64,000 nucleotides of DNA, from positions 434,001 through 498,000 of the forward strand of contig NZ_LGAA01000018.1 in the NCBI RefSeq assembly GCF_001294465.1, read 5' to 3'. This DNA is from Moellerella wisconsensis ATCC 35017. GTDB lineage: Bacteria > Pseudomonadota > Gammaproteobacteria > Enterobacterales > Enterobacteriaceae. The notes beneath the pieces were generated by a model, which saw only the letters and a list, made by a program, of their open reading frames with translations, made no database searches and was not told the DNA's origin. Both the position numbers and the translations under genes were made by a program. This document shows, one piece after another, positions 28,386 through 38,564 of the stretch; position 1 is the first letter of the stretch, and each line of letters opens with the position of its first letter.

Positions 28386-29858
28386 TTATTCAAATTCATT
28401 CCATGAACGCCCATCACGAGTGATCATCGCTACCGAGGCTATTGGACCCCAAGTACCTGATTGATATGGTTTTGGTGGTTCATTGTCCATCGCCCATGCG
28501 TCCATGATTGAATCAACCCATTTCCACGCTTCTTCCACTTCGTCACGACGGACAAATAACGCTTGAATGCCTCGCATGGCTTCAAGCAACAAACGCTCGT
28601 ACGCATCCGCTAAATGGGTTTGATTAAAGGTTTCAGAAAAACTTAAATCCAACTTGGTCGTTTGCAATCGATGTTTATGATCTAATCCAGGGGCTTTATT
28701 TAAGATTTCAATATCAATCCCTTCATCTGGCTGCAAACGAATAGTCAGTTTATTTTGTGGAAGATCTTGATAACTTTCAGCGAAAATATTCAGAGCTGGT
28801 TTCTTAAAATACACCACGACTTCGGAACATTTAGCCGGTAAACGTTTGCCGGTTCTTAAATAGAAAGGTACCCCAGCCCAACGCCAATCATCGATATCCA
28901 CACGTAATGAGACAAATGTTTCAGTTTTACTGACTTTATTGGCCCCTTCTTCTAAATAGCCAGGTACTTTTTTACCTTGCACAAATCCTGTGGTGTATTG
29001 ACCGCGTACAGTTTTGTCGCGCACATTCGTATGGTCGATTCGACGTAGTGAACGTAACACTTTGACTTTTTCATCACGAATGCGATCGGTAGTTAAATCC
29101 GCTGGCGGGGACATAGCAATCATGGTCAATATTTGCAGCAAGTGATTCTGGATCATATCGCGCATTTGACCGGCTTTATCAAAATAACCCCAGCGCCCTT
29201 CAATACCAACTTCTTCAGCCACCGTTATTTGTACATGATCGATAGCTCGGTGATCCCAGTTATTAATAAACAAAGAGTTAGAAAAACGCAGCGCCAATAA
29301 ATTAAGTACTGTTTCTTTGCCTAAATAATGGTCGATTCGATAAACCTGACTTTCGTCGAAATATTTAGCAACTTCATTATTAATTTCTTGTGATGAGGCC
29401 AGGTCTGTCCCTAGCGGTTTTTCCATCACAACACGGTTAGGCTGCGCATTTAAGCCAGCAAATCCTAACCCTTGACACATCGAACCAAAAGTACTTGGCG
29501 GCATCGCAAAATAATGGATGGTGGGATGCGTATCTTGTTGTAACATTTCAGCTAAACGGACAAAATTTTCAGTCTCTTGTACATCTAAATTACAAAAATC
29601 TAAGCGAGCGCGTAAGGTTTCCCACAGCGTTTCATCCAATTCTTCTTTAACAAATTCATCCAGCGCATGCTTAACAAATTTCACGTACTCGTCTTTATCC
29701 CACTCTGCGCGTCCCACACCGATAATACGAGTTTCAGCATGGATATAACCCGCTTTTTCCAGCTGGTAGAGTGACGGAAGTAATTTACGACGAGCGAGGT
29801 CTCCCTTGGTGCCAAAAATAATTAAATTACAGGCTTGTGCAGTTTGATTCACCGCCAT
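28386..29858 (-). CDS. zwf: glucose-6-phosphate 1-dehydrogenase
   Basis: 490 residues from the ATG at 29858 (MAVNQTAQA), which aligns with E. coli Zwf. The frame continues 5 codons upstream to a TTG, but that TTG is part of the AGGAG ribosome binding site region. NADP site IIFGTKGDLARRKLLPSLY; substrate site RIDHYLGKETVLN with catalytic His and Lys. First step of the oxidative pentose phosphate pathway. Two HexR-type boxes upstream indicate HexR control. Confidence 0.99.
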   Translation of the reverse strand: MAVNQTAQACNLIIFGTKGDLARRKLLPSLYQLEKAGYIHAETRIIGVGRAEWDKDEYVKFVKHALDEFVKEELDETLWETLRARLDFCNLDVQETENFVRLAEMLQQDTHPTIHYFAMPPSTFGSMCQGLGFAGLNAQPNRVVMEKPLGTDLASSQEINNEVAKYFDESQVYRIDHYLGKETVLNLLALRFSNSLFINNWDHRAIDHVQITVAEEVGIEGRWGYFDKAGQMRDMIQNHLLQILTMIAMSPPADLTTDRIRDEKVKVLRSLRRIDHTNVRDKTVRGQYTTGFVQGKKVPGYLEEGANKVSKTETFVSLRVDIDDWRWAGVPFYLRTGKRLPAKCSEVVVYFKKPALNIFAESYQDLPQNKLTIRLQPDEGIDIEILNKAPGLDHKHRLQTTKLDLSFSETFNQTHLADAYERLLLEAMRGIQALFVRRDEVEEAWKWVDSIMDAWAMDNEPPKPYQSGTWGPIASVAMITRDGRSWNEFE

Positions 29859-29887
29859 ATTGGTTCTCCTCAATTTGCGGAATTTAT

Positions 29888-29902
29888 TGTAATTTTGTTA
29901 CA
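29888..29902. promoter_or_regulatory. HexR operator, zwf-proximal
   Basis: TGTAATTTTGTTACA has the TGTAA-N5-TTACA form of the HexR box (consensus close to TGTAATTAAATTACA in gamma-proteobacteria). It is centred about 37 bases upstream of the zwf start, between gene and ribosome binding site region. Confidence 0.8.
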
Positions 29903-30037
29903 AAATTAGCTAGTTATCTCAATAATGTACTATCTTGCGTATCACCAGTAAATATCCGCAAAGTGCTTTAATTGTTCTTCGATTAAAAAATCGACTGAGA
30001 TTGCTTAGTAACCACTGGCGAAATGAAATCCGTCATC

Positions 30038-30052
30038 TGTAAGTAAATTACA
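30038..30052. promoter_or_regulatory. HexR operator, second site
   Basis: TGTAAGTAAATTACA, differing from the HexR consensus at one position. Centre-to-centre distance from the first box is 150 bases, and it lies 361 bases upstream of hexR. It may serve zwf, hexR autoregulation or looping between the two sites. Confidence 0.8.
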
Positions 30053-30412
30053 GTGTTGATATTATATTACTGTTTTGAAACTTTGACACCGATCATATTT
30101 TGGTAAAAAAAACCGATTATCACACTATTCTAGCGCATTTGTCGCAGCAAACACGTAGTATATTTTCACTTATATTGAGATAGATTTCTCCTGTTAATGG
30201 AATAGCTATAATCCATCAAAGAATAAGCTAGGCCATGACTAAGCTAGTATGTTGACTAACTTAGCATTTTAACGCCATACATCTCGATATAAAGCAACAA
30301 ATACAGAAATAGAATTAAAAAATCTTCGTGGAATGTCTAGCTTAATCCCCGAAAATATCGAACTATGTTTGGTTATACCCAATGCGTAATATTATATAGG
30401 TGACTTGCTGTT

Positions 30413-31258
30413 ATGAATATATTGGAACAAATGCAACAAAATATGGAAACGTTAAGCAAGTCAGAAAAAAAAGTAGCGCAAGTTATTCTGCATGCGCCTC
30501 AGCAAGTCATTCATTTAAGTATCGCTACTCTAGCAAGAATGGCCACAGTAAGTGAGCCTACCGTTAATCGCTTTTGTCGTAAAATGGACACCAAAGGCTT
30601 CCCCGATTTTAAAGTGCGTTTGGCACAAAATATTGCCAATGGTACACCTTATGTGAATCGCCATGTAGAACAAAACGATTCGACGCGTGCATATACGCAT
30701 AAAATATTTGAGTCTGCCATGGCAGGATTAGATAACGTGAAGCAGTCTATTGATAGTGAAGCGATTAATCGTGCCGTGGATTTATTGACTCAAGCCAGAA
30801 AAGTCTCTTTTTTTGGCTTTGGGGCCTCAGCCGCCGTTGCTCACGACGCGATGAATAAATTCTTCCGCTTTAATATCCCAGTAGTCTGCTTTGATGATAT
30901 TGTCATGCAGCGCATGAGCTGTATTAATAGCGATGAAGGCGATGTATTGGTCCTCATTTCTCATACTGGACGCACTAAAGCACTGGTAGATATGGCTCGT
31001 GTCGCACGAGAAAACGATGCGGTAGTTATTGCTATTACTTCTGCTGGTTCACCGTTATCTCAAGAAGCCACTGTTTCCTTACTTATTGATGTGCCAGAAG
31101 ATACAGATATTTATATGCCGATGATCTCGCGTTTAGCACAATTAACCGTTATTGATGTGCTGGCGACCGGTTTTATCTTACGCCGAGGCGAAAAATTTAG
31201 AGATAACTTGAAGCGGGTCAAAGACGCCTTACGCGATTCGCGGTTTGATAAAGCCTAA
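30413..31258 (+). CDS. hexR: HTH-type transcriptional regulator HexR
   Basis: 281 residues (E. coli 289, with a slightly shorter C-terminus ending RFDKA). N-terminal RpiR-type HTH (VSEPTVNRFCRKM) and C-terminal SIS sugar-phosphate domain (FFGFGASAAVAHDAMNKF, LISHTGRTKALVDMA). It senses KDPG and regulates zwf and other central carbon genes. Divergent from zwf and followed by pykA, as in E. coli. Ribosome binding site is weak. Confidence 0.97.
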   Translation: MNILEQMQQNMETLSKSEKKVAQVILHAPQQVIHLSIATLARMATVSEPTVNRFCRKMDTKGFPDFKVRLAQNIANGTPYVNRHVEQNDSTRAYTHKIFESAMAGLDNVKQSIDSEAINRAVDLLTQARKVSFFGFGASAAVAHDAMNKFFRFNIPVVCFDDIVMQRMSCINSDEGDVLVLISHTGRTKALVDMARVARENDAVVIAITSAGSPLSQEATVSLLIDVPEDTDIYMPMISRLAQLTVIDVLATGFILRRGEKFRDNLKRVKDALRDSRFDKA

Positions 31259-31461
31259 AGAGATTTTTCGCCATTTATTTGCTGTTCTTGTCTATTGCGG
31301 CTTTAATAGTTTATTAGAACTGTTAGCATAGTGAGAGAGAAAATGATGAATTTTGCGTTGCTGTTTCTATTCAGCAACAGCAACTAGCGTAAAAATAAGA
31401 TTAAATTGGGTGAAAATGTTTGCCCACAATTCAATACCATTACAGGTCAACGGAGTAATAC

Positions 31462-32904
31462 ATGTCCAGACGGCTGAGAAGAACGAAGATAGTTACCACT
31501 CTAGGTCCCGCAACAGATCGCGACAATAATTTAGAGAAAGTCATTAACGCAGGCGCTAATGTTGTACGCCTCAACTTTTCTCATGGTACGGCAGAAGATC
31601 ATATAGCGCGTGCGAATAAAGTTCGTGAAATTGCAGCTCGTTCTGGTCGTAATGTGGCTATTTTAGGCGACTTACAAGGGCCTAAAATCCGTGTTTCGAC
31701 CTTTAAAGATGGCAAAGTATACCTCAATATTGGTGATAAATTTATTCTTGATGCTACCTTAGGTAAAGGTGAAGGCGATCAAACTAAAGTCGGCATCGAT
31801 TATAAAGGTTTACCCGCAGATGTTGTCCCAGGCGATATCTTGTTATTGGATGATGGTCGAGTCCAATTAAAAGTTATCGAAGTCAAAGGATTACAAGTTT
31901 ATACCGAAACGACTGTTGGCGGTCAATTGTCCAACAATAAAGGTATCAATAAGTTAGGCGGCGGATTATCTGCGGATGCCTTGACTGAAAAAGATAAAGA
32001 AGACATTAAAACCGCAGCAAAAATTGGTGTCGATTTCCTCGCTGTATCTTTCCCTCGCTGTGGTGAAGATTTAAACTATGCACGCCGCTTAGCGCGTGAT
32101 GCAGGCTGTGACTGCCAAATCGTAGCTAAAGTTGAACGTGCTGAAGCCGTGGCTAATGACCAAATCATGGACGAAGTCATTCTAGCTTCGGACGTAGTAA
32201 TGGTTGCCCGTGGTGACTTAGGCGTTGAAATTGGCGACCCTGAGCTCGTGGCAGTACAGAAAAAATTAATTCAGCGTTCGCGTCAACTGAATCGTGTCGT
32301 GATTACAGCGACTCAAATGATGGAGTCGATGATCACCAACCCGATGCCAACACGCGCCGAAGTCATGGACGTTGCTAATGCGGTTCTTGATGGTACCGAT
32401 GCTGTAATGCTTTCAGCAGAAACCGCTGCTGGACAATATCCTGCCGAGACTGTTGCTGCTATGGCGCAAGTATGTCTGGGTGCAGAGAAAGTCCCTGGTT
32501 TATCCGTGTCTAAACATCGCCTTGATATCATATTTGAAAATATTGAAGAAGCGATAGCGATGTCAACCATGTACGCAGCTAACCACCTTAAAGGGGTTAA
32601 AGCGATTATGGCGATGACAGAATCGGGCCGCACTGCACGTATGATGTCTCGTATCAGCTCAGGTTTACCTATTTTCGCGATGTCACGCCATGAAAAAACC
32701 TTAAATCAATGTGCCTTATACCGCGGTGTAACACCTGTATTTTGTAGCACGCATATTGATGGCATTGCCGCTGCTAATGAAGCAGTTAATCGTTTACGTG
32801 ACAAAGGCTATTTAGTTACCGGAGATGTTGTGTTAGTTACCCAAGGCGACCTGATGGGTACCGTAGGAAGCACCAATACTTGCCGTATTTTAGAAGTCGA
32901 ATAA
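31462..32904 (+). CDS. pykA: pyruvate kinase II
   Basis: 480 residues, same as E. coli PykA. N-terminal [14 protein letters not shown], the LNFSHG substrate loop, catalytic Lys in [11 protein letters not shown], Mg-binding ARGDLGVE, and the [12 protein letters not shown] signature. Converts PEP and ADP to pyruvate and ATP; PykA is the AMP/sugar-phosphate-activated isoform. Followed by a strong terminator. Confidence 0.99.
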   Translation: MSRRLRRTKIVTTLGPATDRDNNLEKVINAGANVVRLNFSHGTAEDHIARANKVREIAARSGRNVAILGDLQGPKIRVSTFKDGKVYLNIGDKFILDATLGKGEGDQTKVGIDYKGLPADVVPGDILLLDDGRVQLKVIEVKGLQVYTETTVGGQLSNNKGINKLGGGLSADALTEKDKEDIKTAAKIGVDFLAVSFPRCGEDLNYARRLARDAGCDCQIVAKVERAEAVANDQIMDEVILASDVVMVARGDLGVEIGDPELVAVQKKLIQRSRQLNRVVITATQMMESMITNPMPTRAEVMDVANAVLDGTDAVMLSAETAAGQYPAETVAAMAQVCLGAEKVPGLSVSKHRLDIIFENIEEAIAMSTMYAANHLKGVKAIMAMTESGRTARMMSRISSGLPIFAMSRHEKTLNQCALYRGVTPVFCSTHIDGIAAANEAVNRLRDKGYLVTGDVVLVTQGDLMGTVGSTNTCRILEVE

Positions 32905-32934
32905 TTGAATTAATTAACCAAACGGCTAAATCTA

Positions 32935-32964
32935 AAACGCTGCCCAGAAAAGGCAGCGTTTTTT
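32935..32964 (+). terminator. terminator after pykA
   Basis: A 10-bp stem (AAACGCTGCC / GGCAGCGTTT), 7-base loop and a T-run, 31 bases after pykA. A classic Rho-independent terminator. Confidence 0.92.
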
Positions 32965-33137
32965 ATTGTTTATCATTATTACTTTTAATGATTGTTTCTA
33001 ATTCTGATGAATATCGTAAGCCGTAAATAAAACTCATTTTTTCAGCGAACATCTCATACATAGCGGCTGTATGCCCGTAAACGCGATATGCCTAAATAAA
33101 AACGCTTACTAAACAATCTTATTTACACAGCTTGCGC

Positions 33138-34118
33138 TTATTTTTTAGAATATAAATCATCACGCTGATAGGGTTCAATTTCACCCTCTTTACGCGTTTT
33201 GAGCAATTTTAAAATCCACGTATATTGCTCTGGATTCGGCCTAACCAGTTGCTCCAGCTCTTCATTCATACGCCGTGCGATATAATTATCATCTTTGCCA
33301 TCGATATCATCCATCGGCTCACGAAGATAAATATGCAAACGATGCTCATGATGATCATATACAGGGAACAAAGGAACAATCGCAGCCTTACATACTTTCA
33401 TTAAACGACCTACCGCTGGCAATGTGGCTTTATAAGTAGCAAAAAAATCTACAAATTCACTGTGCTCAGCACCATGATCTTGATCAGGTAAATAAAACCC
33501 CCAATATCCCTGGCGTATCGAAGAGATAAATGGCTTAATCCCTGCCTCACGGGAATGCAAACGTCCACCGAAATGATAACGTGCTTTATTCCATAAGAAA
33601 TCTGCTACTGGATTTTTTTGATGATGAAACATTGCCGCCATAGTTTGGCCTCGTGCAGCCAGTAACATTGCGGGAATATCAACCGCCCAACCATGCGGAA
33701 CCATAAAAATCACATTGCGCCCTTCGGCCTGTAATTTTTCAATCACAGCCTGATTATGCCATTCAGTACGGGCTAAAGTTTTTTCTGCACCACGTAAACA
33801 TAATTCAGCAATCATCACAAAAGATTGTGGTGCCGTAGCGAACATGTTATCAATCAATTGTTCGCGCTGCTGCTCTGTCCATTCGGGGAAGCAATACAGT
33901 AAATTTATTTGCGCTCGACGACGAGCACTTTTCGCCAATTTACCGACCCATTTTCCAACCCACGCTAATAATGGATCACGCAATCTTACTGGCATATAGG
34001 CTAATCCTGCCAATACCAACGCGCCAAGCCAAACGCCCCAATATTTCGGATGTAGATATGTCCGATGGAAACGAGGAACGTAGCCTAATTTGCTGTCAGT
34101 ATCTTTATCTTTATTCAT
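33138..34118 (-). CDS. lpxM: lipid A biosynthesis myristoyltransferase LpxM
   Basis: 326 residues (E. coli 323). One N-terminal membrane anchor (about 30-45). LpxL/LpxM family acyltransferase with the H-x4-D catalytic pair in VPHGWAVDI (about residue 135). It adds the secondary (usually myristoyl) chain to Kdo2-lipid A on the inner leaflet of the inner membrane. Neighbours pykA and mepM as in E. coli. Confidence 0.95.
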   Translation of the reverse strand: MNKDKDTDSKLGYVPRFHRTYLHPKYWGVWLGALVLAGLAYMPVRLRDPLLAWVGKWVGKLAKSARRRAQINLLYCFPEWTEQQREQLIDNMFATAPQSFVMIAELCLRGAEKTLARTEWHNQAVIEKLQAEGRNVIFMVPHGWAVDIPAMLLAARGQTMAAMFHHQKNPVADFLWNKARYHFGGRLHSREAGIKPFISSIRQGYWGFYLPDQDHGAEHSEFVDFFATYKATLPAVGRLMKVCKAAIVPLFPVYDHHEHRLHIYLREPMDDIDGKDDNYIARRMNEELEQLVRPNPEQYTWILKLLKTRKEGEIEPYQRDDLYSKK

Positions 34119-34457
34119 CGGTTACCTAACAAAAAAATTAATACTCTATTTAATCTGCACATTTAACTCACCATATCATTGAATACTGCTGTGCTAATCG
34201 TGCCGTGCCAAGAATTGATTATATTGATATCGCTTATTAATAGCGTCTCAGTTATTTGATTTCAATATCGGTATTTAACCATAATCTGTGGGAGATATCT
34301 TGACTTATCAACCTCATCTATCAACAGGATTTTTATACCTCCCAATTAGTGGTACGAAATCTGTTATGCAAAATAATATTATTCCCAGCAGTTAATTTCC
34401 CAAAGAAAACGGGCAGATATTGCTATCTGCCCGCCAGGATTAAGGAGGTATATGTGA
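34119..34457. other. intergenic region lpxM-mepM
   Basis: 339 bases; contains the mepM terminator hairpin (34411-34432) and presumably the lpxM promoter. No other signal seen. Confidence 0.5.
34411..34432 (-). terminator. terminator after mepM
   Basis: Perfect 9-bp stem GGGCAGATA / TATCTGCCC with a 4-base loop, followed on the minus strand by TTTTCTTT. Located 26 bases past the mepM stop. Confidence 0.9.
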
Positions 34458-35792
34458 TTAATTCAGTTTTAATTGCGGTTTAATATCACGCACCGAAGCT
34501 AAATATTCTTTACGCTCTTTACCCATTAATCCACCTGAACTTGGTAATTTGGCAGTCAGTGGATTCACTGCTTGCTGGTTAATCCATACTTCGAAATGTA
34601 AATGTGGTCCAGTGGAACGACCAGTATTCCCTGATAAGCCAATACGATCACCACGCTTTACTTTTTGTCCCGGTTTAACCAATAACTGACGCATATGCAT
34701 ATAACGCGTTGTATATTGACGACCGTGGCGGATAGCCACAAAATTACCCGCGGCACCACTGTATTTAGACACAATGACTTCACCATCACCCACAGCCAGT
34801 ACAGGCGTACCAACAGGCATCGCAAAATCGACCCCTTTATGCGGGGCAACGCGACCAGTTACTGGATTAATACGACGAGGATTAAAATTAGAAGAAACCC
34901 GGAACTGTTTAGCTGTAGGGAAACGTAAAAAACCTTGTTCTAATCCATTACCTTCCGCATCATAAAAACGTCCATCATCGGCACGGAAAGCGTAATAATC
35001 TTTACCACTATTTTGCAAGCGAACGCCTAGTAATTGACTTTGTTCATTTCGGCCATCCAACATCTCACGACTTAATAACACCGTGAATTTATCGCCTTTT
35101 TGTAATTTACGGAAATCAACCTGCCATTGTAATGCTTTGATGACGTCACGAGTTTCAGTTCGATTTAATCCCGCCTGACGAGCGCTATTGGCAAAGCTAC
35201 CATTAATCGAGCCTTGCACTACGTTATTGGTCCAAACACCTTTTTCTAACTCTTTAACTTCTTTAAAAGTATTGGTGTTGCCGACACGAGTATAAACTCG
35301 AGTTTCACGACGAGAAACATCCCAAGTTAGGGATTCTAATTCACCATTAGCCGTTAACGTCCAATTCAGTGTCTGACCAATATTTAAGTTACGTAGTGCT
35401 TTATGCTGGTTAGCTAAAGTAGCAACATCGCCCGGCTCTATACCGAACTGAGTTAAAATACTCGACAGATTATCACCACTGGATACTACATACTCATGCG
35501 GTATAGTTGATGCATCATCTGTATCGGTAGCATCAACATCTGCAACGCCTTCATCCGGTAATTGTTCACTGCTGTCTAAAATAACATCATCAGTCGCGTA
35601 TTTATCATTAATAAAAGGCGCCGTTACCGGAATTGTTGTCTCGGTATTGCTGTCATTCTGTCGTTCATGGATATGAACTGGCCGCCATATCGCGACAGCC
35701 AGTGTTGCTGCGGTTAACGTACCTAACATAAATTTATGCGGCTTAGATAGGTTTCCGTAGACTTGGACGAGACTTTTAGCCATCTGCTGCAC
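34458..35792 (-). CDS. mepM: murein DD-endopeptidase MepM
   Basis: 444 residues from a GTG at 35792. I choose this start because AAGGA is 10 bases upstream and GTG-QQMAKS aligns with the E. coli start MQQIARS. The longest frame uses TTG at 35801. A membrane anchor (about 20-38) is followed by an OapA-like/LysM region (YVVSSGDNLSSILTQFGI, about 103-150) and a C-terminal M23 domain with H-x3-D (HKGVDFAMP) and HLHFE zinc ligands. It cleaves D-Ala-mDAP cross-links for wall growth in the periplasm. Upstream of it lies znuA, same strand, 22 bases apart. Confidence 0.96.
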   Translation of the reverse strand: MQQMAKSLVQVYGNLSKPHKFMLGTLTAATLAVAIWRPVHIHERQNDSNTETTIPVTAPFINDKYATDDVILDSSEQLPDEGVADVDATDTDDASTIPHEYVVSSGDNLSSILTQFGIEPGDVATLANQHKALRNLNIGQTLNWTLTANGELESLTWDVSRRETRVYTRVGNTNTFKEVKELEKGVWTNNVVQGSINGSFANSARQAGLNRTETRDVIKALQWQVDFRKLQKGDKFTVLLSREMLDGRNEQSQLLGVRLQNSGKDYYAFRADDGRFYDAEGNGLEQGFLRFPTAKQFRVSSNFNPRRINPVTGRVAPHKGVDFAMPVGTPVLAVGDGEVIVSKYSGAAGNFVAIRHGRQYTTRYMHMRQLLVKPGQKVKRGDRIGLSGNTGRSTGPHLHFEVWINQQAVNPLTAKLPSSGGLMGKERKEYLASVRDIKPQLKLN

Positions 35793-35814
35793 TTTCAACA
35801 ATTCCTTCTTGTTT

Positions 35815-36765
35815 TTAATTCAGGCAGCCCGCATATTGTTCCGATAGTTGCGTTAAAAATTGCATATAGCTATCTGGACCTAACGTTATTCCACTTCCGA
35901 GAGGATCTAACGTGCCCATACGCACTCCCGTCCCTTGCGCAACGGTTTGGATCACGGCCGGCCTGAATTGTGGCTCAGCAAAAACACATTGTGCCTTTTG
36001 CTCAACCAGTTGTGTTCTTATTTGATGTAATTTCTGTGCCCCTGGCTGGATTTCAGGATTTATCGTAAAATGCCCCAATGGGGATAAATGATAGTGTTTT
36101 TCAAAGTAGCCATAAGCGTCATGAAAAACAAAATATCCTTTGTCTTTAGCCGGCTGCAAAATATTAGCAACTTTCTTATCATTTTGCGCCATATTTTCAT
36201 TGAATTTACGAAGGTTTACGTCCAGCTGTTTCTTTTTCTCAGGATAAATCACTATTAATCTATCATAGATATCTTGAGCTGCCTGTTTCGCTATCTCCGG
36301 GGACAGCCATATGTGCATATTATACGCACCGTGTGAATGATGTTCGTGACCTAGCTCAATATTATCACCATCATGAGCATCAGTATCTTCATTATCCCCT
36401 TCATCATTATTTGCCATTAATAATGGTTTAATATTTTTTTGTTCGGCTAAGGGCAGATTTTTGTGCTCAGGCAGCTGTTTTAGCGGTTTTTCTAAAAACA
36501 TTTCCATTTCTGGACCGACCCACACAAATAAGTCAGTTTGTTTAATTTTACGCAGATCAGACGGTTTTAGCGCATAATCATGTGGAGAAGCCCCATCAGG
36601 TAACAAAACTTGAGTGTTTGTAACGCCATCCGCTATTCCCGCAGCAATAAATCCTAAAGGTCTCACCGAGGTTACGATATCAGCCTGTGCAGCAATAGGC
36701 AGAATACCACTGATTATTGAAGCGAGAAGTAATTTCCGAGCGAACTGTTTTGATTTGTGTATCAT
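35815..36765 (-). CDS. znuA: zinc ABC transporter substrate-binding protein ZnuA
   Basis: 316 residues. A signal peptide (about 1-28, ending AAQA/D) exports it to the periplasm. Cluster A-1 metal-binding fold with His ligands in [18 protein letters not shown] and [11 protein letters not shown]. The acidic/His-rich loop (about 115-148, containing HEHHSHGA and long D/E runs) is typical of zinc-specific members. It delivers Zn2+ to ZnuB/ZnuC. Divergent from znuC across a Zur box. Confidence 0.96.
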   Translation of the reverse strand: MIHKSKQFARKLLLASIISGILPIAAQADIVTSVRPLGFIAAGIADGVTNTQVLLPDGASPHDYALKPSDLRKIKQTDLFVWVGPEMEMFLEKPLKQLPEHKNLPLAEQKNIKPLLMANNDEGDNEDTDAHDGDNIELGHEHHSHGAYNMHIWLSPEIAKQAAQDIYDRLIVIYPEKKKQLDVNLRKFNENMAQNDKKVANILQPAKDKGYFVFHDAYGYFEKHYHLSPLGHFTINPEIQPGAQKLHQIRTQLVEQKAQCVFAEPQFRPAVIQTVAQGTGVRMGTLDPLGSGITLGPDSYMQFLTQLSEQYAGCLN

Positions 36766-36792
36766 AATAGATTAATCCGTGCTTTTTATTTT

Positions 36793-36815
36793 GAAATGTT
36801 ATATTATAACGTTTC
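36793..36815. promoter_or_regulatory. Zur box in znuA-znuC intergenic region
   Basis: A 23-bp palindrome of the form GAAATGTTATA-N-TATAACGTTTC, matching the enterobacterial Zur consensus apart from one central-arm mismatch. It sits only 26 bases before the znuC ATG and 28 bases before the znuA ATG. Zinc-loaded Zur should repress both directions. Confidence 0.92.
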
Positions 36816-36840
36816 TTCAATTCTGCAAGATATTTTTCAC

Positions 36841-37608
36841 ATGCAAGCATTACTTAGTTTAAAAAATATTTCAGTCTCCTTTGGTGAGCGTCATGTACTG
36901 CAAGATGTCACATTCTCGCTACACAAAGGCGAAATATTGACCCTTTTAGGCCCCAATGGCGCAGGAAAATCAACCATTGTGCGTATTGTCCTTGGGTTAA
37001 TACCACCATCGTCAGGGAAAATAGAACGGCCGCGAAACCTGTCTATCGGCTATGTCCCGCAAAAACTTTACCTCGATGCCACTATGCCCCTTACCGTCAA
37101 GCGCTTTATGCTGCTTAAACCTAAAGTAAAAACGAAAGATATTTTACCGGCCTTAATGCGTGTTAAGGCTGAACATTTAATTGAACAACCGATGCAAAAA
37201 TTATCCGGCGGTGAGACACAGCGGGTATTGTTAGCTCGAGCCTTATTAAATCAACCCGATTTATTAGTACTAGATGAACCGACTCAAGGCGTTGATATCA
37301 ATGGCCAAGTAGCACTGTACGATTTAATTAATCAATTAAGAACAGAGCTAAATTGCGGTGTGTTAATGGTATCGCATGATTTACATCTAGTAATGGCAAA
37401 AACGGATAAAGTGTTGTGTATCAATGGGCATATTTGTTGCTCTGGCACTCCAGAAGTCGTCTCATTGCACCCTGAGTTTATTGCCATGTTTGGTTATCGC
37501 GGCGCACAACAAATTGGCGTCTATCGGCATCATCATAATCATCAACATGATTTAGAAGGTAATATTATCGTGCCTCATCAGCATAGCAAGGATTGCCACC
37601 ATGATTGA
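36841..37608 (+). CDS. znuC: zinc ABC transporter ATP-binding protein ZnuC
   Basis: 255 residues from ATG at 36841, aligned with the E. coli start. The longer frame from 36757 would overlap znuA and the Zur box, so I reject it. Walker [13 protein letters not shown] signature [15 protein letters not shown], Walker [13 protein letters not shown], and switch His in VSHDLH. A His-rich C-terminus (HHHNHQHD... [10 protein letters not shown]) may bind zinc. It energises Zn2+ import and overlaps znuB by 8 bases. Confidence 0.97.
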   Translation: MQALLSLKNISVSFGERHVLQDVTFSLHKGEILTLLGPNGAGKSTIVRIVLGLIPPSSGKIERPRNLSIGYVPQKLYLDATMPLTVKRFMLLKPKVKTKDILPALMRVKAEHLIEQPMQKLSGGETQRVLLARALLNQPDLLVLDEPTQGVDINGQVALYDLINQLRTELNCGVLMVSHDLHLVMAKTDKVLCINGHICCSGTPEVVSLHPEFIAMFGYRGAQQIGVYRHHHNHQHDLEGNIIVPHQHSKDCHHD

Positions 37609-38386
37609 ATTACTGCTGCCCGGCTGGCTGGCCGGTATTTTATTAGCCACCGCCGCAGGACCGTTAGGTTCTTTTGTGGTTTGGCGTCGCATGTCCTATT
37701 TTGGCGATACGCTTGCCCACACATCTCTGCTCGGGGTCGCCTTTGGCTTAATGCTGAATATCAATCCTTTTTACGCAGTGATTGCTGTCACATTACTGTT
37801 GGCATTGATTTTAGTTTGGTTGGAAAGACGCCCACAATTAGCTGTTGATACACTTTTAGGTATTATGGCTCACAGCGCCCTGTCCCTCGGGTTAGTGGTG
37901 GTCAGCCTAATGTCCAATGTGCGGGTCGATCTGATGGCCTATTTATTTGGCGATCTATTATCAGTTACTTATGAAGATGTCAGCGCTATTCTGATCGGTG
38001 TGATTATTGTTTGCGGATTACTTTTCTGGCAATGGCGCGCATTACTATCGATGACTATTAATCAAGAATTAGCTTTTGTCGATGGGGTTAAAATTCAACG
38101 ATTACGCGTGCTATTAATGATGGTCACCGCTTTAACCATTGGTATTGCGATGAAATTTGTCGGTGCTTTGATTATCACTTCATTGCTAATCATTCCCGCC
38201 GCGGCGGCAAGACGCTTTGCACGTACACCAGAACAAATGGCAGGTATTGCAATAATTATTGGTATGCTAGCGGTCTCTGGCGGCTTAGCTTTTTCCGCCT
38301 TTTATGATACGCCTGCTGGGCCATCGGTGGTATTATCTGCTGCCATCTTATTTGTTCTCAGCTTAGCGGTAAACACCAAAAATTAA
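37601..38386 (+). CDS. znuB: zinc ABC transporter permease ZnuB
   Basis: 261 residues (same as E. coli), mainly hydrophobic with 7-8 helices. FecCD/ZnuB-type permease features: [26 protein letters not shown] near the N-terminus and the conserved [21 protein letters not shown] region. Channel of the ZnuABC system in the inner membrane. It overlaps znuC by 8 bases, indicating coupled translation. Confidence 0.97.
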   Translation: MIELLLPGWLAGILLATAAGPLGSFVVWRRMSYFGDTLAHTSLLGVAFGLMLNINPFYAVIAVTLLLALILVWLERRPQLAVDTLLGIMAHSALSLGLVVVSLMSNVRVDLMAYLFGDLLSVTYEDVSAILIGVIIVCGLLFWQWRALLSMTINQELAFVDGVKIQRLRVLLMMVTALTIGIAMKFVGALIITSLLIIPAAAARRFARTPEQMAGIAIIIGMLAVSGGLAFSAFYDTPAGPSVVLSAAILFVLSLAVNTKN

Positions 38387-38520
38387 GCTATCGACGGTGT
38401 TTATATGCAAGTATGTATAACGGTATTGATGTTTTAGAATACATCACTCGCCTCCAGTACTTAACATAGTCAAGTAATACATTGATAACTCAATTGATAT
38501 AAGATTAAAATTATAATACC

Positions 38521-38556
38521 AACCTGCTCTAATGCGACAAAGCACATGAGCAGGTT
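38521..38556 (-). terminator. possible terminator after ruvB
   Basis: 9-bp stem AACCTGCTC / GAGCAGGTT with an 18-base loop, 9 bases past the ruvB stop. On the minus strand the following bases are only moderately T-rich, so a weak call. Confidence 0.5.
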
Positions 38557-38564
38557 AATTGATT

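Larger units (their letters stand above)
29859..30412. other. divergent zwf / hexR regulatory region
   Basis: 554 bases between divergent zwf and hexR with two HexR-type palindromes (29888-29902 and 30038-30052). No open frame of note. Confidence 0.6.

Noticed and set aside
31259-31461. HexR box upstream of pykA
   Set aside because: No TGTAA-N5-TTACA sequence found in this gap.
36757-36840. Upstream extension of znuC (28 codons)
   Set aside because: It would overlap znuA and contain the Zur box; conserved ZnuC homology starts at the ATG at 36841.
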